Shown piece by piece: positions 34,127-41,331 of a stretch of DNA of 64,000 bases. Position numbers and translations under genes: made by a program. Under the pieces are notes generated by a model. It did no database searches and was not told the DNA's origin. It worked only from the letters and a program-made list of their open reading frames with translations. The DNA comes from Pedobacter sp. PACM 27299 (GTDB taxonomy: Bacteria > Bacteroidota > Bacteroidia > Sphingobacteriales > Sphingobacteriaceae). Location: assembly GCF_001412655.1 (NCBI RefSeq), contig NZ_CP012996.1, positions 558,001-622,000 on the forward strand, given 5' to 3'. Position 1 is the first letter of the stretch. Every line of letters begins with the position of its first letter.

Positions 34127-34909
34127 ATGAGTTTGGTAAGGGCAAAAAAACATTTAGGACAACATTTTTTAACGGACAAAAAGATTGCCGCGAAAATCGT
34201 AAACGGTCTGGTACATACCGATCAGTACAAACAAGTACTGGAAGTAGGACCAGGAATGGGGATCCTTTCGGACCTGCTGCTGGAAAGAGCAGATCTGGAA
34301 ACTTTCATGATCGATATCGATGTGGAGTCTTACCATTTCCTGAAAGAGAAATATCCGCAATTAGGAGATCGCTTAATCAATGGCGACTTTTTAGCCTTGG
34401 ACCTTTCCTCGATCTTCAAAGAAAAATATGCGATCATCGGTAACTTCCCATATAACATCTCTTCTCAGATTCTTTTCAAAATATTGGAAAACAGAAGCCA
34501 GGTAGTGGAAATGGTAGGAATGTTCCAGAAGGAAGTGGCAGAACGCTGTGCTTCTAAAGAAGGCACTAAAGACTATGGAATTTTAAGCGTCCTGATTCAG
34601 GCGTATTATGATATAGAATATCTATTTACCGTGAAACCGGGAACATTTAACCCACCACCGAAAGTAAATTCAGGGGTGATCAGGTTGAGTCGTAATGACG
34701 TGGAAACGCTTCCATGTGATGAAAAACTGTTTTGGCGTACCGTGAAAGCAGGTTTCAACCAGCGTAGGAAAACCTTGAGAAATGCGCTTTCAGGTGTAGT
34801 GCCAAAAGAGAAAATGGACGACCATATTTTCTTTGATAAGCGCGCCGAGCAATTGAGTGTTGCCCAGTTTATTGAGCTGACACAGCATTTAACACAGCTT
34901 TCACAGTAA
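34127..34909 (+). CDS. rsmA: 16S rRNA (adenine(1518)-N(6)/adenine(1519)-N(6))-dimethyltransferase
   Basis: RsmA/KsgA (260 residues from the ATG at 34127) dimethylates two adjacent adenosines in the helix 45 loop of 16S rRNA. The start is decided by the conserved N-terminus RAKKHLGQHFLTD; a longer open frame upstream is unrelated. An AAGGAGA-like sequence precedes the ATG. SAM-binding motif LEVGPGMGIL and catalytic NFPYNISSQIL (motif IV, usually NLPY) are intact, as is the C-terminal KAGFNQRRKTLRNAL. Confidence 0.95.
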   Translation: MSLVRAKKHLGQHFLTDKKIAAKIVNGLVHTDQYKQVLEVGPGMGILSDLLLERADLETFMIDIDVESYHFLKEKYPQLGDRLINGDFLALDLSSIFKEKYAIIGNFPYNISSQILFKILENRSQVVEMVGMFQKEVAERCASKEGTKDYGILSVLIQAYYDIEYLFTVKPGTFNPPPKVNSGVIRLSRNDVETLPCDEKLFWRTVKAGFNQRRKTLRNALSGVVPKEKMDDHIFFDKRAEQLSVAQFIELTQHLTQLSQ

Positions 34910-34931
34910 ATAATAATTGATCAACAACAAT

Positions 34932-35861
34932 ATGAGTAAAGGAAGAATTTTAATTGTGGATGAGTTACATCCTGTCTTTAAGGAACGTGCCATCGCTTTG
35001 GGTTATGAGGTAGATGACCTGCCATTGTATACCCGTGAGCAAACACTAGCCGCAATTTCCAACTATCAGGGGATCGCTGTGAGAACAAAATTCAGAATTG
35101 ATCAGGAGCTGATGGCCGCTGCACCCTCATTGAAATTCATTGCCAGAGCAGGTGCCGGTTTAGACAATATTGATGTGGATTACGCAAGGAGTCGGAACAT
35201 CGAGTTGTTAAATGCTCCGGAAGGCAATATGGATGCCGTAGGAGAACATGCCACAGGGATGCTGCTGTCGTTGATGAACAATTTCCGTAACGCGGATCAG
35301 GAGGTTCGCAATGGCATCTGGGACAGAGAAGGAAACCGCGGTTATGAACTAAAAGGTAAAACAGTAGGGATCATTGGCTACGGTTTTATGGGCAAAAGCT
35401 TTGCAAAAAAGCTGGCCGGATTTGAAGTCAACGTGATTGCCTATGATAAGTATAAAACTGGTTTCAGTGATGCTTACGCAAAAGAAGTGAGCATGGAGGA
35501 GATCGTAAAACATAGCGATGTGTTGAGTTTACACATTCCGCTGACCTCAGAAACGCGTCAGATGGTGGACGAGGAGTACTTCTTCCATTTCCGTAAGCCT
35601 ATTTTCTTTATCAATACCGCCAGAGGTGAAATTGTCAATACCCAGGCCGTATTACAGGCCATTCAGACGGGTAAAATCTTAGCTGCTGGTTTAGATGTAC
35701 TGGAAGTGGAGAAATTTCCGTCATTACAGCAAACACCTTGGTTTAATGACCTAAAATCCTCCGGGAAATTGATCCTGACGCCACATGTTGGGGGCTGGAC
35801 CTTTGAATCTTACCGCAAAATATCGGAAGTTTTAGCAGATAAGCTGATTGCTGTCATTTAA
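34932..35861 (+). CDS. D-isomer specific 2-hydroxyacid dehydrogenase (3-phosphoglycerate dehydrogenase-like)
   Basis: A 309-residue NAD-dependent dehydrogenase. It contains GAGLDNIDVDYA, the Rossmann motif GIIGYGFMGKSFAKKL, NTARGEIVNTQAV and the catalytic-His segment HVGGWTFES. It lacks the C-terminal ACT regulatory domain of SerA and so resembles the short 3-phosphoglycerate dehydrogenases that start serine synthesis. A different 2-hydroxyacid substrate cannot be excluded. The ATG at 34932 is preferred to a TTG at 34917. serC and serB are not nearby. Followed by a terminator-like hairpin. Confidence 0.85.
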   Translation: MSKGRILIVDELHPVFKERAIALGYEVDDLPLYTREQTLAAISNYQGIAVRTKFRIDQELMAAAPSLKFIARAGAGLDNIDVDYARSRNIELLNAPEGNMDAVGEHATGMLLSLMNNFRNADQEVRNGIWDREGNRGYELKGKTVGIIGYGFMGKSFAKKLAGFEVNVIAYDKYKTGFSDAYAKEVSMEEIVKHSDVLSLHIPLTSETRQMVDEEYFFHFRKPIFFINTARGEIVNTQAVLQAIQTGKILAAGLDVLEVEKFPSLQQTPWFNDLKSSGKLILTPHVGGWTFESYRKISEVLADKLIAVI

Positions 35862-35946
35862 ACATACATTTTTGATAAACTGCCCAAAATCAAATTAAAT
35901 AATTTGTTTTTGTGGTTATACCCCATTATCTTCGTTTTTATTGAAG

Positions 35947-35992
35947 CAAGACTATGTAGGCTTAACAGCCCATATAGTCTTGTTTGTTTTTA
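35947..35992 (+). terminator. Terminator-like hairpin between the SerA-like gene and greA
   Basis: A 15-position stem with one mismatch and one wobble (35947-35961 with 35968-35982, outer arms CAAGACTAT/ATAGTCTTG) and a 6-base loop, followed by TTTGTTTTTAT. It lies about 85 bases after the dehydrogenase stop. Confidence 0.65.
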
Positions 35993-36018
35993 TAGTACTA
36001 CATAAAATAAATTGAGCT

Positions 36019-36492
36019 ATGACAGAGGTTACCTATTATACCCAAGATGGTTTAGACAAACTAAAGGCAGAATTACACCAGATGAAAACCACCGGAAGGC
36101 AACAAATCTCTAAGGCAATTGCCGAAGCTAGAGATAAAGGGGATCTTTCCGAGAACGCGGAGTATGATGCAGCGAAGGAAGCACAGGGTTTACATGAAGC
36201 TAAAATAGCAAAATTGGCAACTACGCTTTCTACCGCCAGATTAATTGATGAATCAAAGCTGGATACTTCTAAAGTATTGGCCTTATCTATAGTAAAGATC
36301 AAAAATGTAAAGAATGGTTCTACCATGTCTTACCAATTGGTCGCAGAAAGTGAAGCAGATCTTAAAACTGGAAAAATTTCCGTTAAGTCGCCGATTGCCA
36401 AAGGTTTATTGGGTAAATCGGTAGGTGATAAGATTGAAATTCAGGTTCCTGCGGGAATGATCGAATTTGAAATATTAGAGATAACCCGATAA
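36019..36492 (+). CDS. greA: Transcription elongation factor GreA
   Basis: GreA (157 residues) enters the RNA polymerase secondary channel and stimulates cleavage of backtracked transcripts. The N-terminal coiled-coil hairpin carries the acidic tip (DLSENAEYDAAKE), and the C-terminal FKBP-like domain ends with SVGDKIEIQVPAGMIEFEILEI. Length is normal. It is followed 21 bases later by a HIT gene, a pairing seen in related genomes. Confidence 0.96.
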   Translation: MTEVTYYTQDGLDKLKAELHQMKTTGRQQISKAIAEARDKGDLSENAEYDAAKEAQGLHEAKIAKLATTLSTARLIDESKLDTSKVLALSIVKIKNVKNGSTMSYQLVAESEADLKTGKISVKSPIAKGLLGKSVGDKIEIQVPAGMIEFEILEITR

Positions 36493-36513
36493 CCCTTTTA
36501 AATTACCCATTCG

Positions 36514-36921
36514 ATGGCAAGTATATTTTCAAAAATAGTAGATGGTGAAATCCCTGCACATATCGTAGCGGAAACTACCGAATTCCTGGCATTCTTAGAT
36601 GTTAACCCCCTCACCATGGGCCATGTCCTGGTGATTCCTAAAAAGGAAATTGACTATATCTTTGATATGGAGGAAGAAAGCTATGTTGGACTCACCATGT
36701 TTGCCAAGATTGTGGCAACAGGGCTAAAGGAAGCGTTCCCTTGCAAAAAAGTAGGCGTTGCCGTTATCGGCCTGGAAGTACCGCATGTACACATCCATTT
36801 GATCCCTATGAATGCAGTGAACGATATGAACTTTAGTAAGGAAAAATTGAAACCTTCGCAGGAAGAACTGGCAGAAGCCGCATTAAAAATCAAAGCAGCG
36901 TTGAATGAAACGACCGCTTAA
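36514..36921 (+). CDS. HIT family nucleotide-binding protein
   Basis: A 135-residue histidine triad protein of the HinT type, which hydrolyses purine nucleoside phosphoramidates. It has the N-terminal IFSKIVDGEIPAHIVAET, FLDVNPLTMGHVLVIPKKE, and the triad HVHIHLIP (about residues 90-97). Co-transcribed with greA and closed by a terminator 35 bases downstream. The physiological substrate is unknown. Confidence 0.93.
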   Translation: MASIFSKIVDGEIPAHIVAETTEFLAFLDVNPLTMGHVLVIPKKEIDYIFDMEEESYVGLTMFAKIVATGLKEAFPCKKVGVAVIGLEVPHVHIHLIPMNAVNDMNFSKEKLKPSQEELAEAALKIKAALNETTA

Positions 36922-36955
36922 TAGATAAAAAATGAATGGGTGTTGACCCGAAATG

Positions 36956-36988
36956 AAAAGGGGCGTCTTTATAGGCGTCCCTTTTTTT
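36956..36988 (+). terminator. Intrinsic terminator of the greA-HIT transcript
   Basis: AAAAGGGGCGTC (36956-36967) pairs with GGCGTCCCTTTT (36974-36985), with two wobbles, around a 6-base loop, followed by seven T residues. It begins 35 bases after the HIT stop. Confidence 0.85.
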
Positions 36989-37336
36989 GTTGAACCGGAG
37001 TTAACTAATGGTTAATCGGATTTGTGCCCGGATATATAGCTTTTGATGTGCTGTTGTACTGTTGTTCTGGTGCTGTTTTTCTTTTGCTGGAGCAATGCCG
37101 GAGTAAAAGAAAAGCAAAATAAGAGCAAAACAATAGCAAAATAGATAGCGTCTGCTGTCCCGGTTAAAATCGGTAACGCTGCACCAGAATCAGGAAGAAA
37201 TTTTTACGAAGCAGTCGTCAGTTTTTCCTGCATTGGGAACTGAGCTGGATTCTTTTTTACAAAAAAGAAGAAATAAATATTGCTATTTTCTTTGCTTTGT
37301 ATCTTTTTATGACAGGCTAAAAGATGCTGAAATGAA
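36989..37336. other. Non-coding stretch with purine/pyrimidine-biased inverted repeats
   Basis: No convincing gene on either strand. It holds a T-rich arm (about 37072-37088) that can pair imperfectly with an A-rich arm (about 37108-37121), near-repeats of CTGTTGT at 37062-37077, and a short hairpin TTCTTTTTT/AAAAAAGAA (37250-37258 with 37261-37269) with a 2-base loop. It separates convergent transcription units. It may be a relic or an untranslated 3' region. Confidence 0.4.
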
Positions 37337-37361
37337 GGGTGCCCAAAATTCTTGGGCACCC
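37337..37361 (-). terminator. Hairpin immediately after the histidine decarboxylase gene
   Basis: A perfect 10-bp stem (GGGTGCCCAA, 37337-37346, with TTGGGCACCC, 37352-37361) and a 5-base loop, starting five bases beyond the stop codon. The U-tract on the minus strand is poor (CTTCATTT), so this could be a weak terminator or a 3'-end stabiliser. Confidence 0.55.
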
Positions 37362-37366
37362 GATTT

Positions 37367-38539
37367 CTATAGGGGGGTAAATGTAGGGGCAGGTTGTTGC
37401 TGAAAGCTGTAATTGATGCCTTCTGGGTTGCTGATCAGGTCGGCTAGTAGCTCATCAATCTGGGCATGATTCACATTGGGCATACAGATGAGGTGCGAAA
37501 GACCGTTTTCTGAGGCCAACTGCCACTTCTGACAAATCCATTTGGATGGCGCAGGAAAAACTACGGTAATCGCATTTGGATTGCTCCAGGCCTCGATTCC
37601 AAGATCTTTCAGTTTGGCTTCGGCATAAGCAGCAATGCTTAGGCTGTGAATCGCTCTTTCTTTCAGGCCTTTTAAGCCTAGTTTTTTTAACGTATACCAG
37701 AGGAATAATGGCGTATGTCCATTCCTGGAACCGGTAATCGTGGTATCTACGCTTCCGATGTAATCAATGGAACGCGCAATCCTGTCGCGGTTGGTCTTTT
37801 TGACAATCACTAAACCGCATGGCATTGGAGAACCCAAAAACTTATGTCCGCTGATGGCAATACTATCCGCACCATCTGCAAAATCAAAAGCTGGACGAGG
37901 CTCAATAAATGCACTGTAGCTTCCTGATAAAGCACCATCTGCATGGATGTAATGATTTTTTATCGCCAGATTTCTCAGAATGCCCTTAATCTTTTTTACA
38001 TCATCCCTCGCTTCGGTCATTGTGGTACCAATATTGGCAAAAATCACCACCGGCAGGTGCCTGTTCATCAATAGGCTATTGTGTAAATCCTCATAATCCA
38101 TTTCGCCATTCTCCTGAGAACGAATCGCAATATTTGGCATGTTGAGCAATAACAGGTTCTTTTGCACACTATAGTGTGTCGCATCAGAATAGTAAACCAT
38201 GGCTTTAGGATACAATTCTCTGGCCAGATAAAGGCCGTATAAATTGCCTTCTGAGCCGCCATTGGTTACATATCCCCACCAATTGTCGGTAGGGGCACGA
38301 AATAAATTCGCAAAAAATTCGATCACTTCCCTTTCCATTTCCCTGGTATCTACTGCATAGGTAGATTCCGTAAAAGGGTCTCCAAGGTTATTGATCGGAT
38401 ATTGAAGGAAAGGAAGCAGGTCGGTATAGTCAAAATCTTTAGAAACCGGGTAGCCCAGAAACAAACGAGTCCGGTCTTTCACTTTTTCATAAAGTTCTGA
38501 TAATCTTTTGTTATCCTGGGTTGAAAGGTTAAAGTCCAT
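37367..38539 (-). CDS. hdc: Pyridoxal-dependent histidine decarboxylase (group II decarboxylase)
   Basis: A 390-residue group II PLP decarboxylase closest to the Gram-negative histidine decarboxylases, which convert histidine to histamine. It has TNGGSEGNLYGLYLAR, the cofactor-stacking histidine (His122 in DATHYSV), HADGALSG (Asp201) and the PLP lysine Lys233 in SGHKFLGSPMPCG. Length agrees with PLP-HDC (about 380). Serine decarboxylases are close relatives, so the substrate is inferred. It is divergent from an Lrp/AsnC regulator 160 bases away, a likely regulator. No antiporter gene or siderophore cluster is adjacent. Confidence 0.82.
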   Translation of the reverse strand: MDFNLSTQDNKRLSELYEKVKDRTRLFLGYPVSKDFDYTDLLPFLQYPINNLGDPFTESTYAVDTREMEREVIEFFANLFRAPTDNWWGYVTNGGSEGNLYGLYLARELYPKAMVYYSDATHYSVQKNLLLLNMPNIAIRSQENGEMDYEDLHNSLLMNRHLPVVIFANIGTTMTEARDDVKKIKGILRNLAIKNHYIHADGALSGSYSAFIEPRPAFDFADGADSIAISGHKFLGSPMPCGLVIVKKTNRDRIARSIDYIGSVDTTITGSRNGHTPLFLWYTLKKLGLKGLKERAIHSLSIAAYAEAKLKDLGIEAWSNPNAITVVFPAPSKWICQKWQLASENGLSHLICMPNVNHAQIDELLADLISNPEGINYSFQQQPAPTFTPL

Positions 38540-38573
38540 AGTTCTAATAGGTGGTTCAGACTACAAATCTAGA

Positions 38574-38581
38574 GATCTCCA
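38574..38581 (-). promoter_or_regulatory. -7 element (TAGATTTG) for hdc
   Basis: TAGATTTG on the minus strand fits TAnnTTTG and would give a leader of roughly 30 nt to the hdc ATG. The -33 position is not a clear TTTG. It lies in the divergent hdc/lrp gap where an Lrp-type regulator would bind. Confidence 0.4.
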
Positions 38582-38698
38582 TTCGATTGGTCTTTAAAAT
38601 GATTAATATTAGAAAATAAACACTTAATTTTACCTTTATGTAGTTTTATTCGTCTTAATGGCGCTAAATTACTGTAGAAATCAGAAAAACTAAACTAG

Positions 38699-39166
38699 AT
38701 GGAACAGTTTGATAAAATGGATCAGCGCATATTAAATGCGTTACAGCAGAATGCAAGGCTAAATACAAAAGAGATTGCGCATAAAGTTGGGCTTACTGTA
38801 ACGCCAACTTACGAGCGTTTGAAAAAGATTGAAAAGTCTGGGGTGATCAAGAATTATGTGACCTTATTGGATCGGGAAAAGATTGGAAAAACGCTGGCTG
38901 CCTTTTGTAACGTGACCTTGCAGGTACATTCGCTGCCTTTGCTGAAAAAGTTCGAAGCTGCTATGACTAAGCTGGAAGAAGTGATGGAATGCTATCACGT
39001 TGCCGGTACTTACGATTACCTTTTGAAAGTAGTCGTAAAAGATATGAGCAAATACCAGGACTTTTTAACGAATAAACTTGCTGCAATTGAAAATATTGCC
39101 AACGTAAACAGTTTGTTTGTGATGACAGAAATCAAGCACAATACTGCGTATACAATTGATCAATAA
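38699..39166 (+). CDS. Lrp/AsnC family transcriptional regulator
   Basis: A 155-residue Lrp/AsnC protein: N-terminal winged helix-turn-helix (about residues 1-60, MDQRILNALQQNARLNTKEIAHKVGLTVTPTYERLKKIEKSGVI) and a C-terminal RAM-type effector domain with EVMECYHVAGTYDYLLKVVV. Such regulators respond to amino acids and often control the neighbouring gene, here the divergent hdc. A TACCTTTA at 38631-38638 could be its -7 element. The effector is not predictable from sequence. Confidence 0.92.
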   Translation: MEQFDKMDQRILNALQQNARLNTKEIAHKVGLTVTPTYERLKKIEKSGVIKNYVTLLDREKIGKTLAAFCNVTLQVHSLPLLKKFEAAMTKLEEVMECYHVAGTYDYLLKVVVKDMSKYQDFLTNKLAAIENIANVNSLFVMTEIKHNTAYTIDQ

Positions 39167-39170
39167 AGAA

Positions 39171-39497
39171 CTATTTCAATTTTTCGTTGTTCTGATGGCG
39201 GTCGGTATCTCTGATGGTTTTTTTAACCAGGTTTTTCTCTAAGGCGCTGGTGAGGTCGATGCCGGTTTGGTTGGCCAAACAGATCAGGACGAACAATACG
39301 TCGGCCATCTCATCGCCAAGGTCTACTGCTTCATCGCTTTTTTTGAAGGACTGCTCACCATATTTTCTGGACATGATTCTAGCCACTTCACCCACTTCTT
39401 CCATGAGGATTGCGGTATTGGTGAGCTCATTGAAATAACGGATCCCTGTTTTATTGATCCACTGGTCTACGGTTTCCTGGGCTTCTGCTATCGTCAT
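39171..39497 (-). CDS. MazG-like nucleotide pyrophosphohydrolase
   Basis: A 108-residue all-alpha NTP pyrophosphohydrolase of the MazG-like class. The metal-binding acidic motif is visible as EEVGEVARIM, then AVDLGDEMADVLFVL (EExxE...ExxD pattern). The class hydrolyses nucleoside triphosphates to monophosphates and may clear non-canonical nucleotides. It is downstream of dtd with a one-base gap and is convergent with the Lrp gene five bases away. Confidence 0.85.
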   Translation of the reverse strand: MTIAEAQETVDQWINKTGIRYFNELTNTAILMEEVGEVARIMSRKYGEQSFKKSDEAVDLGDEMADVLFVLICLANQTGIDLTSALEKNLVKKTIRDTDRHQNNEKLK

Positions 39498-39498
39498 G

Positions 39499-39951
39499 TT
39501 ATTGTTTATTTTTGGTATCTATTACAATGGTGACAGGACCATCATTAATTAAACTGATCTTCATATCTGCGCCAAAAATTCCTGTTTTGATCTCTTTTTG
39601 GAGGAGCGCAGATAATTTGGCAATCATTTCTTCGTATAGAGGAATGGCTTTTTCGGGTCTGGCTGCTCTGGTAAAACCGGGTCTATTGCCTTTTTTTGTG
39701 GAAGCAAAGAGGGTAAATTGACTAATCAGGAGAATATTTCCACCGACATCAGCAAGGGATTTGTTCATCTGGTCATTTTCATCGCCAAAGATCCTCATAT
39801 TGACCATCTTCTGGCTAAGCCAGTCGAGGTCTTCATCGGTATCAGCGTCTTCAATGCCTAATAATACCAGAATACCAGTATCAATGCTGCCGGTTGTTGT
39901 TCCTTCTACTACACAGCTGGCTTCTGTAACTCTTTGAATAATTGCTCTCAT
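39499..39951 (-). CDS. dtd: D-aminoacyl-tRNA deacylase
   Basis: DTD (150 residues) removes D-amino acids (and glycine from mischarged tRNA-Ala) from tRNA. It begins MRAIIQRVTEASCVVEG. It has SQFTLFAS, followed by KKGNRPGFTRAARPEKA, the diverged form of the family S-GRRPSF-AAPP segment. Its C-terminal cross-subunit Gly-cisPro region appears as LINDGPVTIVIDT, where the usual NxGPVT is retained as NDGPVT. It lies 18 bases after rsgA in the same transcript. Confidence 0.94.
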   Translation of the reverse strand: MRAIIQRVTEASCVVEGTTTGSIDTGILVLLGIEDADTDEDLDWLSQKMVNMRIFGDENDQMNKSLADVGGNILLISQFTLFASTKKGNRPGFTRAARPEKAIPLYEEMIAKLSALLQKEIKTGIFGADMKISLINDGPVTIVIDTKNKQ

Positions 39952-39969
39952 CGTTATTAAAAACCGGTA

Positions 39970-40890
39970 TTAAGCGCGGGTTTCGTTGCCATGGTAAATA
40001 CTCAGGTAACTTTCGTACCTGCTAATTTCAATTTCACCATCTTCTACCGCTTTGATGACGGCACAGCCCGGCTCATTGACATGGCGACAGTTATTGAACT
40101 TACATTTGTTCATCAATGCACGCATTTCTCTGAAATAATGGCCCAATTCTTCAGGTCTGATATCAAAAATCCCCAATTCACGGATCCCTGGGGTATCAAT
40201 CAGGTAGCCACCGAAAGGTAACACATGCATTTCTGCAAAAGTGGTAGTATGCTGTCCTTTATCACTTGCTTCAGAGATTTCTCCGGTTTTGATGTGTCTA
40301 TCTGGAAGCAATGCATTGATCAGACTTGATTTTCCTACTCCGGAATGTCCCGAAAACAGGGTAGTTTTGTCTTTTAACAGGCTTTCTATCTGTGGGATAT
40401 TGGTGCCTTCCAATGCGGATACCGTATAACAAGGGTAGCCGATGTTTTCATAAATATGCTTGTATTCTTCTAAAACCGCCAGTCCATCTTCATTAAACAA
40501 ATCCAGTTTATTGAAAATCAATACTGCAGGAATGCGATACGCCTCGGCAGTAGCCAGAAACCGGTCAATAAATCCCAAAGAAGTTCTTGGGGAAACGAGG
40601 GTAACCACCAAAAATGCCTGGTCCATATTGGCCGCAATAATCTGTGCCTGCTTGGAAAGGTTGATGGATTTACGGATAATGTAATTGTTCCGCTCATGTA
40701 ATTTATGTATTACCCCATTTTCTGAATTTGGCTCCAGCTCAAAGTCTACCTGATCGCCAACGGCAATCGGATTGGTGGTTTGAATGCCCTTGATCCTGAA
40801 CTTCCCTTTAATACGGCAGTCGTATCTGTTGCCGTCTTCCGCTTGTACCTGATACCAGCTTCCTGTTGATTTTATGACTAATCCTTGCAT
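39970..40890 (-). CDS. rsgA: Ribosome small subunit-dependent GTPase A
   Basis: RsgA (306 residues) is a circularly permuted GTPase that acts in late 30S subunit maturation. An N-terminal OB fold (about residues 1-70) precedes the permuted G motifs: G4 FNKLDL, then G1 [17 protein letters not shown] and G3 DTPGIRELG. The C-terminal zinc finger CKFNNCRHVNEPGC follows. First gene of the rsgA-dtd-mazG-like operon, divergent from the thr leader. Confidence 0.95.
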   Translation of the reverse strand: MQGLVIKSTGSWYQVQAEDGNRYDCRIKGKFRIKGIQTTNPIAVGDQVDFELEPNSENGVIHKLHERNNYIIRKSINLSKQAQIIAANMDQAFLVVTLVSPRTSLGFIDRFLATAEAYRIPAVLIFNKLDLFNEDGLAVLEEYKHIYENIGYPCYTVSALEGTNIPQIESLLKDKTTLFSGHSGVGKSSLINALLPDRHIKTGEISEASDKGQHTTTFAEMHVLPFGGYLIDTPGIRELGIFDIRPEELGHYFREMRALMNKCKFNNCRHVNEPGCAVIKAVEDGEIEISRYESYLSIYHGNETRA

Positions 40891-41118
40891 ATTATGGCGT
40901 AAAGGTAATAAAATGTTTGTCGGGAATCAGCGTCTGCAATCGCGTAGCTTGCGCTTTCCGTAAAACCGGGTTAAATTTTAAGCTGCTAAGGGTGCTAGAA
41001 TCATTTTTCTGCTTTTTACCCTTGAATAAGAGTACTTTATCGCGGAAGGATTTATAAACCTACTCTATACCTTTTAATCGCAATATTTTAAAATTCAGGC
41101 AAAATATTTAGGTAATCA

Positions 41119-41151
41119 TTTGTTAATTAGAAAAATATAACTTTACTTTAC
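41119..41151 (+). promoter_or_regulatory. Candidate thr operon promoter
   Basis: TTTG at 41119-41122 is followed by two overlapping -7-like boxes: TAACTTTA (41138-41145, spacer 15) and TACTTTAC (41144-41151, spacer 21). Neither matches TAnnTTTG fully, but both place the transcript start 25-40 bases before the leader peptide ATG. The upstream part, 40891-41118, holds nothing else I can name. Confidence 0.4.
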
Positions 41152-41180
41152 GCCACAGCACACTAAGTGTATAATGTACA

Positions 41181-41249
41181 ATGTTTAATAATTCAACCAT
41201 TATTTCCATTATTATTACCACCGGGATATCTCGGAGGGAGGATAGCTAA
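41181..41249 (+). CDS. thrL: thr operon leader peptide (Ile/Thr-rich)
   Basis: A 22-codon ORF, ATG at 41181 and TAA at 41247, encoding MFNNSTIISIIITTGISRR then EDS. Three Thr and six Ile codons are packed mostly into residues 6-16, echoing the composition of the enterobacterial thr leader, which also ends its control codons in TTG. It would act as a sensor: shortage of charged tRNA-Thr or tRNA-Ile stalls the ribosome here. The name is by analogy; homology to E. coli thrL is not claimed. Confidence 0.85.
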   Translation: MFNNSTIISIIITTGISRREDS

Positions 41250-41321
41250 TGGGTATAAAATACTAAAAATAAAAACCACAAAAAGCGCCTTCCTCTAATC
41301 GGGGAAGGCGCTTTTTTTTTA
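41233..41321 (+). promoter_or_regulatory. thr attenuator: antiterminator strand plus intrinsic terminator
   Basis: Terminator: AAAAAGCGCCTTCC (41281-41294) pairs with the GGAAGGCGCTTTTT side (41304-41317 region), ending in nine T residues (41313-41321), 11 bases before thrA. Antiterminator: GGAGGGAGG (41233-41241), within the last codons of the leader ORF, can pair with CCTTCCTCT (41289-41297), which is the left arm of the terminator; one or two wobbles are involved. The two structures are mutually exclusive. A ribosome at the leader stop codon would cover 41233-41241 and let the terminator form. Confidence 0.85.
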
Positions 41322-41331
41322 ACCTAAAACT

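Noticed and set aside
37337..37361. Strong intrinsic terminator on either strand at the hdc end
   Set aside because: The hairpin is perfect but both flanks lack a proper T-tract, so it is listed only as a weak terminator candidate.
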